Assembly (NCBI RefSeq): GCF_033115175.1
Contig: NC_084832.1
Coordinates: 12,761,342-12,825,341 of the forward strand
DNA: 64,000 nt
From: Lepus europaeus
Taxonomy: Eukaryota; Chordata; Mammalia; Lagomorpha; Leporidae
Direction: 5' to 3'
Within the stretch, counting starts at the first letter, position 1; each line of letters starts with the position of its first letter. Positions 23,961-39,510 of this stretch are shown piece after piece. Made by a program: the position numbers and the translations under genes. Below the pieces are notes generated by a model, which had not been told where the DNA came from, searched no databases, and was given only the letters and a program-made list of their open reading frames with translations.

Positions 23961-24894
23961 AGGATAACCCCAGGGCTTGCCCGAGGCCCCCTGGACAGAC
24001 AGGGACACCCAGGCAGGTGCAGTGTACTTGAGCATTCAGGGACTTAAATTTCCCCATGCCTACCCTCTGGTTATTAAAATTATTTTTGCCTTCTCCCTTA
24101 GAGCATCGTTTGAAAACTGACAAAAACCCTGCAAGGAAGGGCAGGGAGACTGAAAAGCCAAGGGCCCGTGCTACAGCTCCCTCCCTCCCTCTCCCACCTG
24201 GCCATCTTGGACTTCTCGTTCCATTTCATTCTAGTGGAGTAGTTAGGTTCTTTTATTTGGCACTCAGGGTTTGTTACTTTCCCAGCTATTCTCTTCCTCC
24301 AAAGAAAAGTAACGTGTACTGTATGTATCACTGTCCCTGGGACATCCTGATTAACACATGCAGGGTTTCTCTGGCGAGCCCCTCCGCTTAAAATCTCAAG
24401 AATAAACTTTTGGCAGAAAAACAGGCCCTTTTAACCGATCTCACCGGGCCAAGTTCAAAAACAAAGTGCTCGGCTCAGTTTTAAACGTGCAATTAAAAAT
24501 AACTGTACCTCGGCTTTTCAGAGGGAGGGAGAGGAAGGGGGTAGGGGAGGGGGAAGACAAAGAATAAGGAAATGTTTAGTGCTCTCAGATCAGTCCAAGT
24601 CGCTGGGAGAAAGAAAGGCATTCCCTCAGATAATGGAGCCATTAGAAAGTCTGCAGGTTCCAGCCACCATTCCTCACTGGGGCTTTCCAAAAATTTAATC
24701 CACTCTCGGCTACCAAACAAAGGGTGCGGAAAATAATTTGGAAACTTTCTGCCAAAGGGGCAGTTTGGTGGCGTCTTTGGGGATCCGTGGCACCTTCTCC
24801 CCCAGTGGTGGCTCCCACGACGGAGGCACGCATCCCCGCGCTGTCTCCTTCCCCCTGCAGTAATCACTTGGCTACTGGGGAAAAAAAAATAGCA

Positions 24895-25968
24895 TTTTCG
24901 TGCAGTTTCAACACATTTTATTATATTTCTGTATGCATTACTCTCAAAACATATCACAAGAAATGATCAAACCACTTAAAACCTTCAAATAAAAAATCTG
25001 GAACAGTTTATGCCCACAATTGTACATATTTATAGTTAAGAAACATTCTTTATAAATATTGTTTCCTCTGTAGCAAGTTAATACCATAATTTAATTACAA
25101 ATGGATAAATATGGCAACGGGTATTTACAGAAGGAAAGGGCGTTATGACGGAAAAAGCTAACGGCACGACGTTTATTCCCCCCCACAATCTTTCATACAG
25201 GAACTAACAAATCGGACTTGCCAAAGCACTAGAACATCACACGTAAACCCAGCTAACAGAAAAGTACATTCACAAGCGTTGGTGGCGGCGGTGGCATGTG
25301 TGCACGCGGGTGGGTTGTGCTGAAGACACAGAGGGAGGGAGACTTTGGCACGGCTTGGTTTGTTTTTTTTTTTTTTCCCCAGTCTATAGTCGCATGAAGT
25401 TGACAATCAAGTTGCCTCATAAAAAGGAACACAATATTCAATAGCACAATACAAAATAAACCGTTTTCCTCCACGTCACTTAAAAAAAAAAGAAACCGGG
25501 TCCAAACTAAAAGGCGCTTTACTCGGGGAGGGCAGGGGCGAGGGGAAGGCGGCCTGGAGTTTACAAACGGACAAACTTCTATGCACCAAAGACGCGCTTC
25601 TGACCGCCGCGGAGGGAGGGCCCGCTATGTACAGTCTGTCGGAGGACGGGGGCCAGGGCTGGGGGGGGGGGTGTCAATATTTTTGTGAGTTTTTATTTTT
25701 TTTAATTTTTTATTTCCTATTTTTATATATTTTCAGCTTCAGAAACTCCAGAAGGGCTATTTTTGCTTTTTCATGCCTAGACTTAAAAAAAAAAAAAAAA
25801 AAAAAAAAAACTTTTAAAAATCCTTCTGCTGGTAAAATTATTTTCATCATCATCATAAAAATCCGAATCCGAGTGTTAACAACACGATCACAAGGTGCCC
25901 TCGGGGAGAGCGGCCGCTGCGCCCGGGTGGGGACGGGGAGAGGGAGACAGCCCCCCCACCCTGGCCCC
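24895..25968 (-). other. ZIC2: ZIC2 3' UTR (extent inferred)
   Basis: The AT-rich sequence after the ZIC2 stop holds several minus-strand AATAAA signals: 25708-25713, 25692-25697, 25172-25177 and 24917-24922. The most distal is followed by an abrupt change in composition and would give a 3' UTR of about 1.07 kb. It includes a plus-strand A30-type run (minus-strand poly-U, about 25784-25810) and a G-rich stretch near 25660. The exact end cannot be fixed from sequence alone. Confidence 0.5.
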
Positions 25969-30078
<4,110 letters not shown>

Positions 30079-32900
30079 TCACGGCAGCGGCGGGGCCACG
30101 GGGCCCGAGGGCGGCGGCTGTGTGCAGGCCAGGCAGGCGAGCGAGGAGAGGACAGCGCCCGGACCCCGCGCGCCCGCAGCTCCACCTGATCGCGGCGGGG
30201 GCGCCGGGGCGGCAGGCGGTGGCCAGGCGGCCGCTCCCTCCCCCGCGGCCCTGCTCGCGCCGCCCCACGCGCTGCGGGTATTGTTCCGCGCCGCGGCTGC
30301 GGTGTTTAGCCCTCCACGTCCTCCGCGCTTGGCATTGGCTGTGCCTCGCGTAGTAAACTTGCAGTGGCCACGAATTCCCCCGATGAAGGAAGCGACCGTG
30401 CCGCTCCCTCTTTCTTTAAGTTGTGCGGGAGGAGGAGAAGGAGGAGGGGGACGGGGACTGTGGGAGGGGAGAAGGCAGCGGGGCGGGGGGCTGGGTAGGA
30501 GGAGCAGGCCGGGCGGAAAAACAATAACAACAATAAAAAAGTGATCTCTCGCCCGCCCCCTTCCTCCCGCTGCCCGGCCCTGGGCGCAGACCCGGAGCGG
30601 TCGGCCGCACGGGCGAAGGCACCACGGAACCCCGCGGCCGGGGCAAGCGAGGAGGCCCCGGTGGGCTCCCCGCTCCGGGCCGCGATGGCCGCGTCCGCCG
30701 AGCCTCTGTTGGTTTCGATGGGCGCCGGCGCCACCTTTTATTTTATTTTTTTTATTTTTCGCCTCCTCCTTTTCCCGTCCCCTCCCCCCGCCCCGCGCCC
30801 TCGCGTAGCCTGCCCCGGCCTCCCGCCCGCTCCGGGCCGGGCCTCCTGGCCACGCCGCCCCTTTAACGGCGGCTCCCACCCCGCCCGCCCTCCGGGCGCC
30901 GCTATTGGCCGCGGCGGCCGTGTCACTCCGGCGCCCCCGCCCCGCGGCCGGCCCGCCCCTCCCGCCCGGCGCCCCGGGAACCCGCGGCTGCCCCGGTCCG
31001 GGCAGCCACCGAACGGGTCCGCGGGCTCCGGCTGCCGGCTTGCGGCGCTTCGCCCGCGCACCCCGCGCTGCGGTTCCTCGGCCTGACCGGCGCGGCGCTC
31101 CCGGGAGCTGGGCGCAGACGCTGCGCGGGCCCAGGGACGGCGCCCCGGCGCTCGCGGCCTTCCTCGGAAGCCACCGAGCAGCTCCCGGCGGAGCTGGAGA
31201 ACCCCGGTGGCGAGCGATCAGGGCCGGCTGGCGGGAAGCCGTGAGGGCGGGTACGACTCCGGCCCGGGGGCATGCCGCCGGGGCTGCCCTGGACCGGCCG
31301 GCTGCGCGCTCACCCGCCCCCTGTCCTCTCCGCGCCTTAGTAACCCCGCTCGGTGGTGTTGCAAACACAGGTGAAGGGCGGTGGGCGTCGGTAGGCGTAA
31401 GTCGAGCCAGAGGCACCCGCACATGCCCTTGGGACGCCCGCCCGGACCGAGCACTCCATCCCCTCTCGTGTCCCTGGCGCGCCTGGCTCCTCGCGCCGCT
31501 AGCGTCCTGCTCGGGTTACAGCGGTAAATGCTGGGCAGCAGCCCCTCGAGGGAGGGGGCCCTTCGGAAGCCATTTGTAGACAGTGGCACCCAGCGTGTCC
31601 AGAAGCCGGGACCGCTGCTGCCATCGCGACTCGGGCGGCTCCGGCCGGGGTTTAGCCGCAGGGTCGGGCTGTGGGCCTCCAGAGGAGAATCTGCGCGTAT
31701 TCGTAGGACTTAAACTTTGGGGACGATGCGCGGGCGCTCCCCGAAGCAGACAGTGCCCCCGCCCCGGGGCCGCCCGCCACGGATGTCGCCTGTCCCTCGG
31801 CCCGCTAAGCTCGAGCTCTCGAGGGAACCGGAGGGAGAGCACCGCGGGCCCGCTGGCCGAGGTGCGAAAGCACGGCGCCGCTGGCCTGGAGAGCTGCTTT
31901 TATTTACACATGTCTGGGAGTTGAAATAAAATTCAGGAGAAGGGAGACAACGTGCGCTTCAACATTTATGTTGTAGTGACATCAGCCAAAACGCGGGAAG
32001 CGCCCTTCGGTTCTCTGAGGCCCGCAGAGCCCGCGCGCACAGGCCACCACTGCCGGCCCCAGCGGGTCTCAGCGGAGCAGAGCTGGTCGCAGCTCCTTCC
32101 ACCGGGGGCCGTGCCCTCCCTCTTCCCCCACCCGTAGCCGTTTGTGGGGGGTGGGGGCAGCGACGAGAAAAAGGGAGGCTTCTCCTCTCAAAAGCCTAGG
32201 AGTCCGCCTCGGGCGCGGCAGGTTCTCGGCAGCCCTGAAAGGAGGCGACCAGTGCCTCTTCTCCATACCCCACTCTCTGACAGAAGCGGGACGGGGGGCA
32301 GGTGTCACACCGCCCCCCAGACTGGGGGCAGGGGGTGCACCTGAGATCGGAGAGAAGCTCCCGGGAGAAAGGTGCCCCACTGGTTTGCCTCCATTGCCAG
32401 ATGTCCGGTACACGGGGTTTCACAGTTGTTTACCTGATTTATCAATGTATGCTGGGGGGCGCAGAGGGGTCGAGGGGAAAGTACTCGGAAAGGCTTCCAC
32501 CAAAAACCGTTCCCCAAAGAAGCACCTCTTGGTGGCGGTGGATTGCGAGCCTTGCAGCCCCGCACTCCCTTAGAGCAGACTCGCCTCCCTTCCTGCGGGC
32601 CAACCCGCTTCCCAGCCTGGCTCCTTCCCGCACTTTCTCACCCCCGTCTCCGTCCTCCCTCCCTCTCCTCTTTGACCCATTCTCTCCCTCCGCTTTGATT
32701 CCTCCTTTGCGGCGCCCGCGCTTCGGGGAGGCGCGGCTGGGCGCTCGCTCGCGCTCGGTTCCGGGGGCCGCGCGCCGCCGGGCAGTGGGGCGAACGCCTT
32801 AATTCCCGCTGGAGACCCCGCAGGCTGGGCCCTCCGGACTATTCTTTCCCGGCTCCAGTTCTCCTCTCTCTGCAGGACACAGAGGAGCTGAGCCAAGTTC

Positions 32901-35450
32901 AAAGTCACGTCGCCGTCCCCGTTCAGAAGTGCTTTATTTCTCTAAACCGCAAAGCCCTTTCCTTCTTACATACATTTTTTTTTTTTTTAAAGGAAGGAGA
33001 GGGAAGTGCGAGAAGGAGAGCTAGGAAGAGAGAGAGAGAGAGGAGAGGGGGAAAAAAAAAAAAAGCCTGGAAAAAGCTTTCAGAATTATTGCCTCCAAAG
33101 GGGGAGAAAGAAAAAAAGCGGCCAAGCTGCTTATGCGCCATTAAGTGATTCCAGTTTTTCAACAGGTTTCGGGAAGTACAGTCCGCGGCCGTGTCAGGCT
33201 CGTGGGACCCACAGGAGTCTCCGGCTCGGGCACACACGTCCCCTTTTTGTAAGTGTCCCAAAAGTGTTCTTTGGAAGTGTCACAGAGCCCACACTGGCTG
33301 GGCCCACTCCTGGGCCTGGGGAGGCTCTGAGCCCCGCAGAGGAGAGGTCATGGGCAAGTGGAAGGGAGGGGGCAACACGGAGAATCTCGGGTGTCTTCCA
33401 AAAGCAAGAAATCCCCCCCAACATCCGAGTACCCACGCACTGAACATGCCAGCGGAGTCTGCGGCCTCTGCCCATGGTGCTGGGTTCATTCATAGAGTAC
33501 ATAGAAAGGGTACATGCACACCCACCACACCTGCTCCCATGGCCTAGGTGTACACTGCTGGGCACCAGAAGCCAAAACAGAAAACAAACAAAACCCACCA
33601 TTACATTGAAAAGCAGAAATGCTTGGTCATTTCCATTCAAACTTTAAATTTTCCTCTTAAGAGGAGAGGAAAAAGTGGGGAAATGTGGGAGAGGGTCTGT
33701 GGAAGAAGAGATGGGAGAAGCTAGGGTGGCATAAGTGCTCTGTTCAACCTGGACCCAAAAAAGTGGCAGGGGGTTAAAATTCACAGGATTCCAACACCAT
33801 CATCTATGTCACACACTCATAAATTCAACAAGATCATCAACAGGATATTAAGTTGCAGGTCACCTTTGATTCAGCTTCCCAGCCACTCCTGGGCTGGGTG
33901 ACCCCTGACCCATGAAGGACCACATGTGTGGTGGGGCAGCCCCCATCTGTAAAAATCACCTAGAACAAAAGTTCTTTTGTCAGGATTTGAGAGGAGTATA
34001 ATGTTAAAGAAGGGGAAATTGTGAAAATCTCAGCCAATGTTGTAACTTTTAAATACCATTTTTAAGAAGGGGGAGTTGGAGGTGACATAGGAGCCAGCCC
34101 TCTCTAGACTGCTACAAGAACTTCTTTTCTTCCCTACAGTTAAAATTTACTGTTTTGTAACTGGGCTTATAAAAAGTTTCTATGTAAAATATGTATTCAC
34201 CAGCGGTTCAGTGATGGTGACGCAAAAATATTTATGTATTTGTCAAAAGGGACTCAGAAGAAAAAAACAAAAAAGAAACCATCAGCCATCGGTTTTGCAA
34301 AAGGAAGAGAATTGTCCTTCCTGGTTTCCTCTGCTATAGACAAAAACCAAAACAAACAAAAAGCAGGAGGCATTAGCTTCCATGAATGCGTTTAATTTAT
34401 TCTGAGGACTGTTGTCCTTTGGGCTCCCAGGCAAACTACATCCAGGGAGGTTGAACACCTATGACAGGCGAGCAGCTTTCCAATAAACTGCAGTATTATT
34501 GCAATAGACTTTGTAATACAATTTATGCTGTCATTCATAAATAACAATGCCATATGTCAACCATATTGCTTACACAAGTAAATCCATCAACGTGTCACTA
34601 TTTGATTTATCTCAACAGCTTCTTCAAATATTGAAGTATAGATATATGGGAAGGGGTGTCAAGTGGGTGTACTACCCGAGAAATGTGAGTTTTTAAAAAC
34701 TGCAATGCTTCTGCTTCCTCCTCCTTTCTAAGGGCTGAAGGGGAGACTCACACCTTCTAAATAAATACTGGTGCTTTTATGAGCCTTGGACATGTAAGAG
34801 AGTTTTGTGGTTCTTGGCCTGACCTTCTGAACATACCTTATGACACAATGGTGTGGTTCCCAATCCCAGTGGGTAAATGTAGGTCAAAGGCCTCTCTCCA
34901 ACAACCTCCATCTCTGAAGGTAGAAATGATTGATAATCAAGTGGCAGTGTTTGATGACAGGCTAATTTTTTACCCAGTGTATTCTACCGTAGTGGGGAAG
35001 TAGAGAGGGTGGTGCTTTTTCAACAGCTTTTAACCACAAAGGTCAAGTGGATGAGGGATGGGTCCAATTCTCACCAATCCAAACAACCTAAGACAAATCC
35101 CCATGGCATCCACAGCTACCCAGCCCCAAACCCTTGGCTTCGTACCCTCATGAAATCCACGCACGTGTGTGACACGGATCATACACTTGAGCATGACCTG
35201 CGTGTTTGACTTCTCTGAGCCTGAGGATTGAACCGGAACTCAGAGGGGCCCAGAGAACTGCAAATTTTGGTGCAGAGCATCCAAAGCCCCTGGGCCCAGG
35301 CACTGCACCCAACTCTCAAGTGGGTGAGAGGATTTGGTCCCTGTGGGTGCAGACCGGGTGGGCAGCCGGCCAGAAGATGTGGTTCTGGACGTTGCTGTCT
35401 AGAAGCCTGGAGAACCTGATTTGGGGAAAGCGCTTGAACCCCAAACAGCT
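32901..35450. other. ZIC2-ZIC5 intergenic, mostly AT-balanced unique sequence
   Basis: No coding exon or transposon was recognised. 33000-33110 is A/G-rich low complexity. 34380-34640 is an AT-rich, motif-dense block listed separately. Confidence 0.5.
34380..34640. promoter_or_regulatory. Candidate conserved enhancer
   Basis: This non-repetitive AT-rich block has dense developmental factor motifs: CCAATAAA (Hox-like, near 34480), ATTGCAAT (34498-34505), AACAATG (Sox-like, 34543-34549) and CATATG (E-box, 34551-34556). It lies 4.9 kb upstream of ZIC2 and 4.9 kb upstream of ZIC5. Enhancer function is inferred from composition and place only. Confidence 0.35.
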
Positions 35451-36420
35451 ATCACTTCTGGCGCTGACAACGCTCGGCCTGGGAGTGGCCCCACCGACCC
35501 CCCCTTGCCACCTCACCCGGCTGTCCGAGAGATCTGAGTGAACCCAGCATCACCGCCGACCCGCGCTGTCTGCAGGCAAACCCCCAGCCGGACGCCCACT
35601 AAGCACCCATCGGTGCTCCTGGGCCGGGCTCCTCAGACCCTTCTGTTTCCCCTTCGCCCTTGAACCCGTCCCCACGCGGCCCAAATGGCACGAGCTTCTC
35701 CCAAGCCGCCGGGCACCCAGCCCGGCTGCCAGGAGGCCGCTCTTGCAGAAATCACGCGGGACCAGCGAGTCGTAAAGTAATTGCGGGGGCAATAAAAGGC
35801 GGCTCGGTGGGTCCCCCGGCTCCTTTCTTGTCCGCCCCACCATCCCCGAGTACCCCCTCCCCCCCGCCTGCAGAAACAATCAAACAAAAGCTCAAAAGCC
35901 AGGAAATGTCCAATTCACTTCCCTCAGAGTGTATTAATTGCCCACACCCATCGCAGGAAACTTGGCTGCGTTCAGGGAGGGACGGAGGGCAGCGGGAGCA
36001 GGCTGGGGTGCAGCCGCCGTAGCTCCCTCTGCGCCGCGGGGAGCCGTGGGGGCCAGCCCGAGCGTCCCCCGGGGCCTGGGCAGCTGGGCGCGGAGGGGCA
36101 GCCCGGTTCCGGCCAGCCGGGTATTTGCTGTGCCTCTCACCTACCCAGCCTCTTCGCGCCTTTACTCGGGGCTGGAAGGAGGTTGGAGTTCGGGGTGCAA
36201 CAGCGAGGTCCGGAGTGCACCGCCCCACGGGCGCCTGCAGACCCCAGAGAGGGCATTTTCGTGGCTTGCCACATTACTGCCTCCGCACCAGCACGGCCGC
36301 CGCAACAGCGCGGACCAGGGCGTGCGTTTGAGCGATTGTCCGCGGTGGGCAGCACAGCCATGGAAACACGGGGGCTAGCTCCAGAGAGAAATGGCATAAC
36401 GACTTCTATAGCCCCCTGCT
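35450..36420. other. CpG island in the ZIC2-ZIC5 intergenic region
   Basis: GC-rich sequence with repeated CpG runs from about 35450 to 36420, separate from both gene promoters. No ORF in it has a recognisable domain. It could be the promoter of a non-coding RNA or a regulatory island. Confidence 0.45.
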
Positions 36421-36659
36421 TTTAAAACTAGTATTATTTTCTTCAACGCCCTGGAAATTGTTGGTGTTTATTTAGGAAGTGTGACTCAGTCCATTGGGTC
36501 CTTAGAAACTCGGGAAGTTAAGGGGGTTTGATTTGGCTCACAAATAGCTTGAAAAAGAAAAAGCGCACCTGGGGTCAGGCGGGTCATCACAATAACAAAA
36601 AGCGCGTCTACAAAATAAAAAGCTCTTTTATAAAGAAAGGCAATCCCGGAAATCCACAG

Positions 36660-36960
36660 CTAGCATTCCTGCGGACCATGGAGCTGGGCCTATTCTCAGG
36701 TTTAATTGGCAGGCGGTTTATTGGCGCCTTATTGGTGTTGATTGAAATTTTGCTCCCAGCCCTTTCTTTTAAGCATTAGCATCTCAAGTCGATTTACCTG
36801 AGTCAATTATCTTTTTAGGGTCTGGGTTTGGTCATAAATTTGCAAATATTCATTAAACTCACTTTGTAAATATCCCTCTCTCCAATAGTTACCCAAATCT
36901 CTATTATTGCACTAGGCGAGTTCTCTCCCTCCTTTTTCTTTAAGGCTTCCATAAAAAGAA
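36660..36960. promoter_or_regulatory. Candidate conserved enhancer
   Basis: This non-repetitive block carries TTTAATTGGC, TTTATTGGCG, GTCATAAATT and the palindromic octamer-like ATTTGCAAAT at 36838-36847, then TATTCATTAAA. The density of homeodomain and POU-like sites resembles known enhancers of neural genes. It lies 2.6-2.9 kb upstream of ZIC5. Function is inferred. Confidence 0.4.
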
Positions 36961-37536
36961 ATTGATCAGGGAGCTATATTTGAATTAAGACATATTAAAT
37001 CGATGACAGATACATATCACGCTGTGTTTAACAAGAGTTGTACAAGGAGGCGGGTTCCAGATTCCACACGGCTGTGCTGCACCATTCTTCACGTTTTTAC
37101 AGCCTTTCCTTCATGCCTTCACCCATTAAACCATTAAATTTCAGCAATTCAATAAAACAAAGCAGTTATAATTTTGACGAAAAGCTATTTTGAAGGGGGT
37201 GGAGGTACCCATTTTATTGCACAATAAAAATGCTCAACAGTCCATATTAAAGGCCAGGTTGTGTTTATTTTCGTCTTTCTTTATCCATTCTTCTACGGTT
37301 TTGTTTTTACTTCTAACTTGCAGGAGTGAATTCAAAGCTGCCATTATTGCAAGTATTGACACCCATTGTGAAGAAATTCAAATAAAGGAAACCCATTTGC
37401 AACGTTCCGAGAGGGAACCGAAGGTAGCTTGGTGAGGATTCCCAATATGATGCTTCCTTTAGGAACCACCCATCCAGATGGCACGGCTCTCCATCGACCT
37501 TGGCGTGGCTGGCTCGAGATGTTTTAAGTTCTTGAA

Positions 37537-37561
37537 ACAAAACAAAACAAAACAAAACAAC
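37537..37561 (+). repeat. (AAAAC)n microsatellite
   Basis: Five tandem AAAAC-type units, ending CATGC. Confidence 0.85.
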
Positions 37562-37639
37562 ATGCAAAGTCTCTTCCTCCGCAAATACAGATGTGGATTT
37601 TGTCGCTGCTGTTTATTAAAATATTTTTGTTACGTCTCC

Positions 37640-37900
37640 ACATGTGAACTTCATTGATGCCTAAAGAAAAAGCCCATTTGAAATTTGACGGTGGCATTGT
37701 CTTTGTTTACTTGTCAGTTTTTGTAAGAGAAATGACATTCCCAAGCTCACAGGGAAGCTCCTTGTTAAACATTATCCACACCAATGTAAATGGCGCCATC
37801 GAATCAACTCTTTTGAAAATATTTCTTATTACTTCCCAGATCACTACCCGACCAAGGCTTTATGTGGGCTTTTACTTTGACTGCAAACGAATTAAGCTGA
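37640..37900. promoter_or_regulatory. Candidate conserved enhancer
   Basis: Unique sequence of balanced composition with a forkhead-like TGTTTAC at 37704-37710. It sits 1.6-1.9 kb upstream of the ZIC5 start and is not a recognised repeat. Function is inferred. Confidence 0.28.
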
Positions 37901-38135
37901 AAACAGGATTTACTATATCTCAAAAGAAAAAAAAAATCACACTCTAATCCTTGTTGCTTTCTAATAGTTTTATGAAGGAAGCAAAATAAAAAATTCTAAA
38001 TCCTTAATTTCCTGAACATTTTCGAGCATGGTAAATTTCCAAATTTCTTTTAAAAATCTAAGCTTTTGGGGGCAGCAAACCCCTAGGGATCCCACATTTC
38101 TCAGTCTTCCAAAAGCGGCACAGGGACAGAATTCT

Positions 38136-38143
38136 AAAAAAAA

Positions 38144-38179
<36 letters not shown>

Positions 38180-38181
38180 AA
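38136..38181 (+). repeat. (GAAA)n microsatellite
   Basis: A short A run is followed by about ten GAAA units. Confidence 0.9.
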
Positions 38182-38827
38182 CCTGATTTGATATCAAGTC
38201 AAGAAAGGGACTCGGTTTAAGAAAAAAAAGTCGTTTTTTGGTTTCAAAATAAAGTCTCGGCTAATTAAAAACCGAAAAGGTGAAGAGTTACTGTATTAGC
38301 AGATAGCGAGGGCTTTTCAAATTTTTAATATTTTATTGGATGAGTTCTAATTAGCATTCTTTTCAAAGAAACTGAGGCACAGGGGCGGCGTGTATCTGGA
38401 CCGGAAGGAGAGGTTCTGCTTACAGGACAAGGCGTGTCTCACGGCTCCTGGCCACTGTTATCTCCGAGAGGCAAAAGTTAGAGTCGCTGCCCAATATCCT
38501 CCCTCCCGCCCCTGCGCTAAATCTAATTGGAAGTGGCAGATATAGAACCGGTGAGTAGTGAGATTACACTCGGAGCCAGTTCCTTTGAACCATGCTGAAA
38601 AGGAATCCATGAGCTAAAAAGTCGAGGTAAAACGGTTCTTTGGGGGTGGGGAGGTCTATTTTGACTTCACCTGGTGTATTGCGGAGCCAAATCACTCAAG
38701 TCGTTTTGCAACCAGGGAAGACTTTAATAACCTTCCTCATCCCGACTCCAGTCTGTGCGCCCTGGTGAGCGCTGGGCAGACTGGGTGTCCAAGTAAGAAG
38801 TTTCTGGCATCACCGCACTACGGATAT

Positions 38828-38917
38828 GAAGAAGGAGGAGGAGGAGGAGGAGGAGGAGGAGGAGGAGGAGGAGGAGGAGGAGGAGGAGGAGGAGGAGGAG
38901 GAAGAGGAGAAGGAAAG
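38828..38917 (+). repeat. (GGA)n purine-only microsatellite
   Basis: A 90 nt run of purines only, mostly uninterrupted GGA units, lies about 0.6 kb upstream of the ZIC5 start. Long GA-rich mirror repeats can form triplex DNA (established); whether this one does is unknown. Confidence 0.92.
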
Positions 38918-39239
38918 CGTTCGGGTGCTGCGGCAGACCGAGGTTACGGGGGCTGCGAGTCCCCTCCTCGCGCTCTGCGCCTCGGGGTGCTCGGTCCCTC
39001 GCCGCCCCGCGCACTCGGACCGCGTGCCGGCGCACGCCCTTAGCGACGATCGTCCGGGGAGCGCGGGGCGCTGCGCGCGCAGGCCAGGCTCAAACTTTGC
39101 AAGTGCAACTTGGGCATCCCCGGGGAGGCGGAGACGCGGGGCTCCGCCGGAGGGGGGGCGGGGGCGGGCGCGCGAAGCGAAAGCGCAGGCGGCCGAGCGC
39201 ACCGGGGCGAATCCCCGCTGGGCCGAAGGCCTGAACGGG

Positions 39240-39437
39240 AGCCAATCGGGCAGCCGAGGCTGCTGCCAATCACGCGATTCCCTCCAATCCCACCCGTGCC
39301 ATTTCCAAACTCGCGGTCCCACTGTGCAGCTCCAGTGTGGTGTTCACTCTGCCAATCGCTGGAGGACAGAGTGGCAACAGGAGTAAGCAGAGTTAGGAGG
39401 CCAGGACAAAAGAAGTTAAAGAGCCCCTAATATATAC
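39240..39437 (+). promoter_or_regulatory. ZIC5: ZIC5 proximal promoter: four CCAAT boxes and TATA-like element
   Basis: CCAAT occurs on the plus strand at 39242-39246, 39266-39270, 39284-39288 and 39352-39356. All four face the gene and three are within 47 bp. TATATA is at 39431-39436. CCAAT boxes bind NF-Y (established). With the TATA-like element in use, transcription would start near 39460, 50 nt before the chosen ATG. An upstream CpG-type start is equally possible. Confidence 0.5.
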
Positions 39438-39510
39438 ATGTTTTTGAAGGCGGGCAGAAGGGAAAAAAGTGCCCCCAGTGAGGGTCTATGGGCCTGACTG
39501 TGTAGTTCTG

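Noticed and set aside
30079-31422. 447-codon minus-strand ORF upstream of ZIC2
   Set aside because: Entirely within the CpG island, Arg/Pro/Ala-rich, overlapped by other long frames; composition explains it.
39469-39510. GTG at 39469 as the ZIC5 start
   Set aside because: The frame is open here, but a GTG start is not expected for a nuclear vertebrate gene; ATG 39511 matches the known MEPPLSKRN start.
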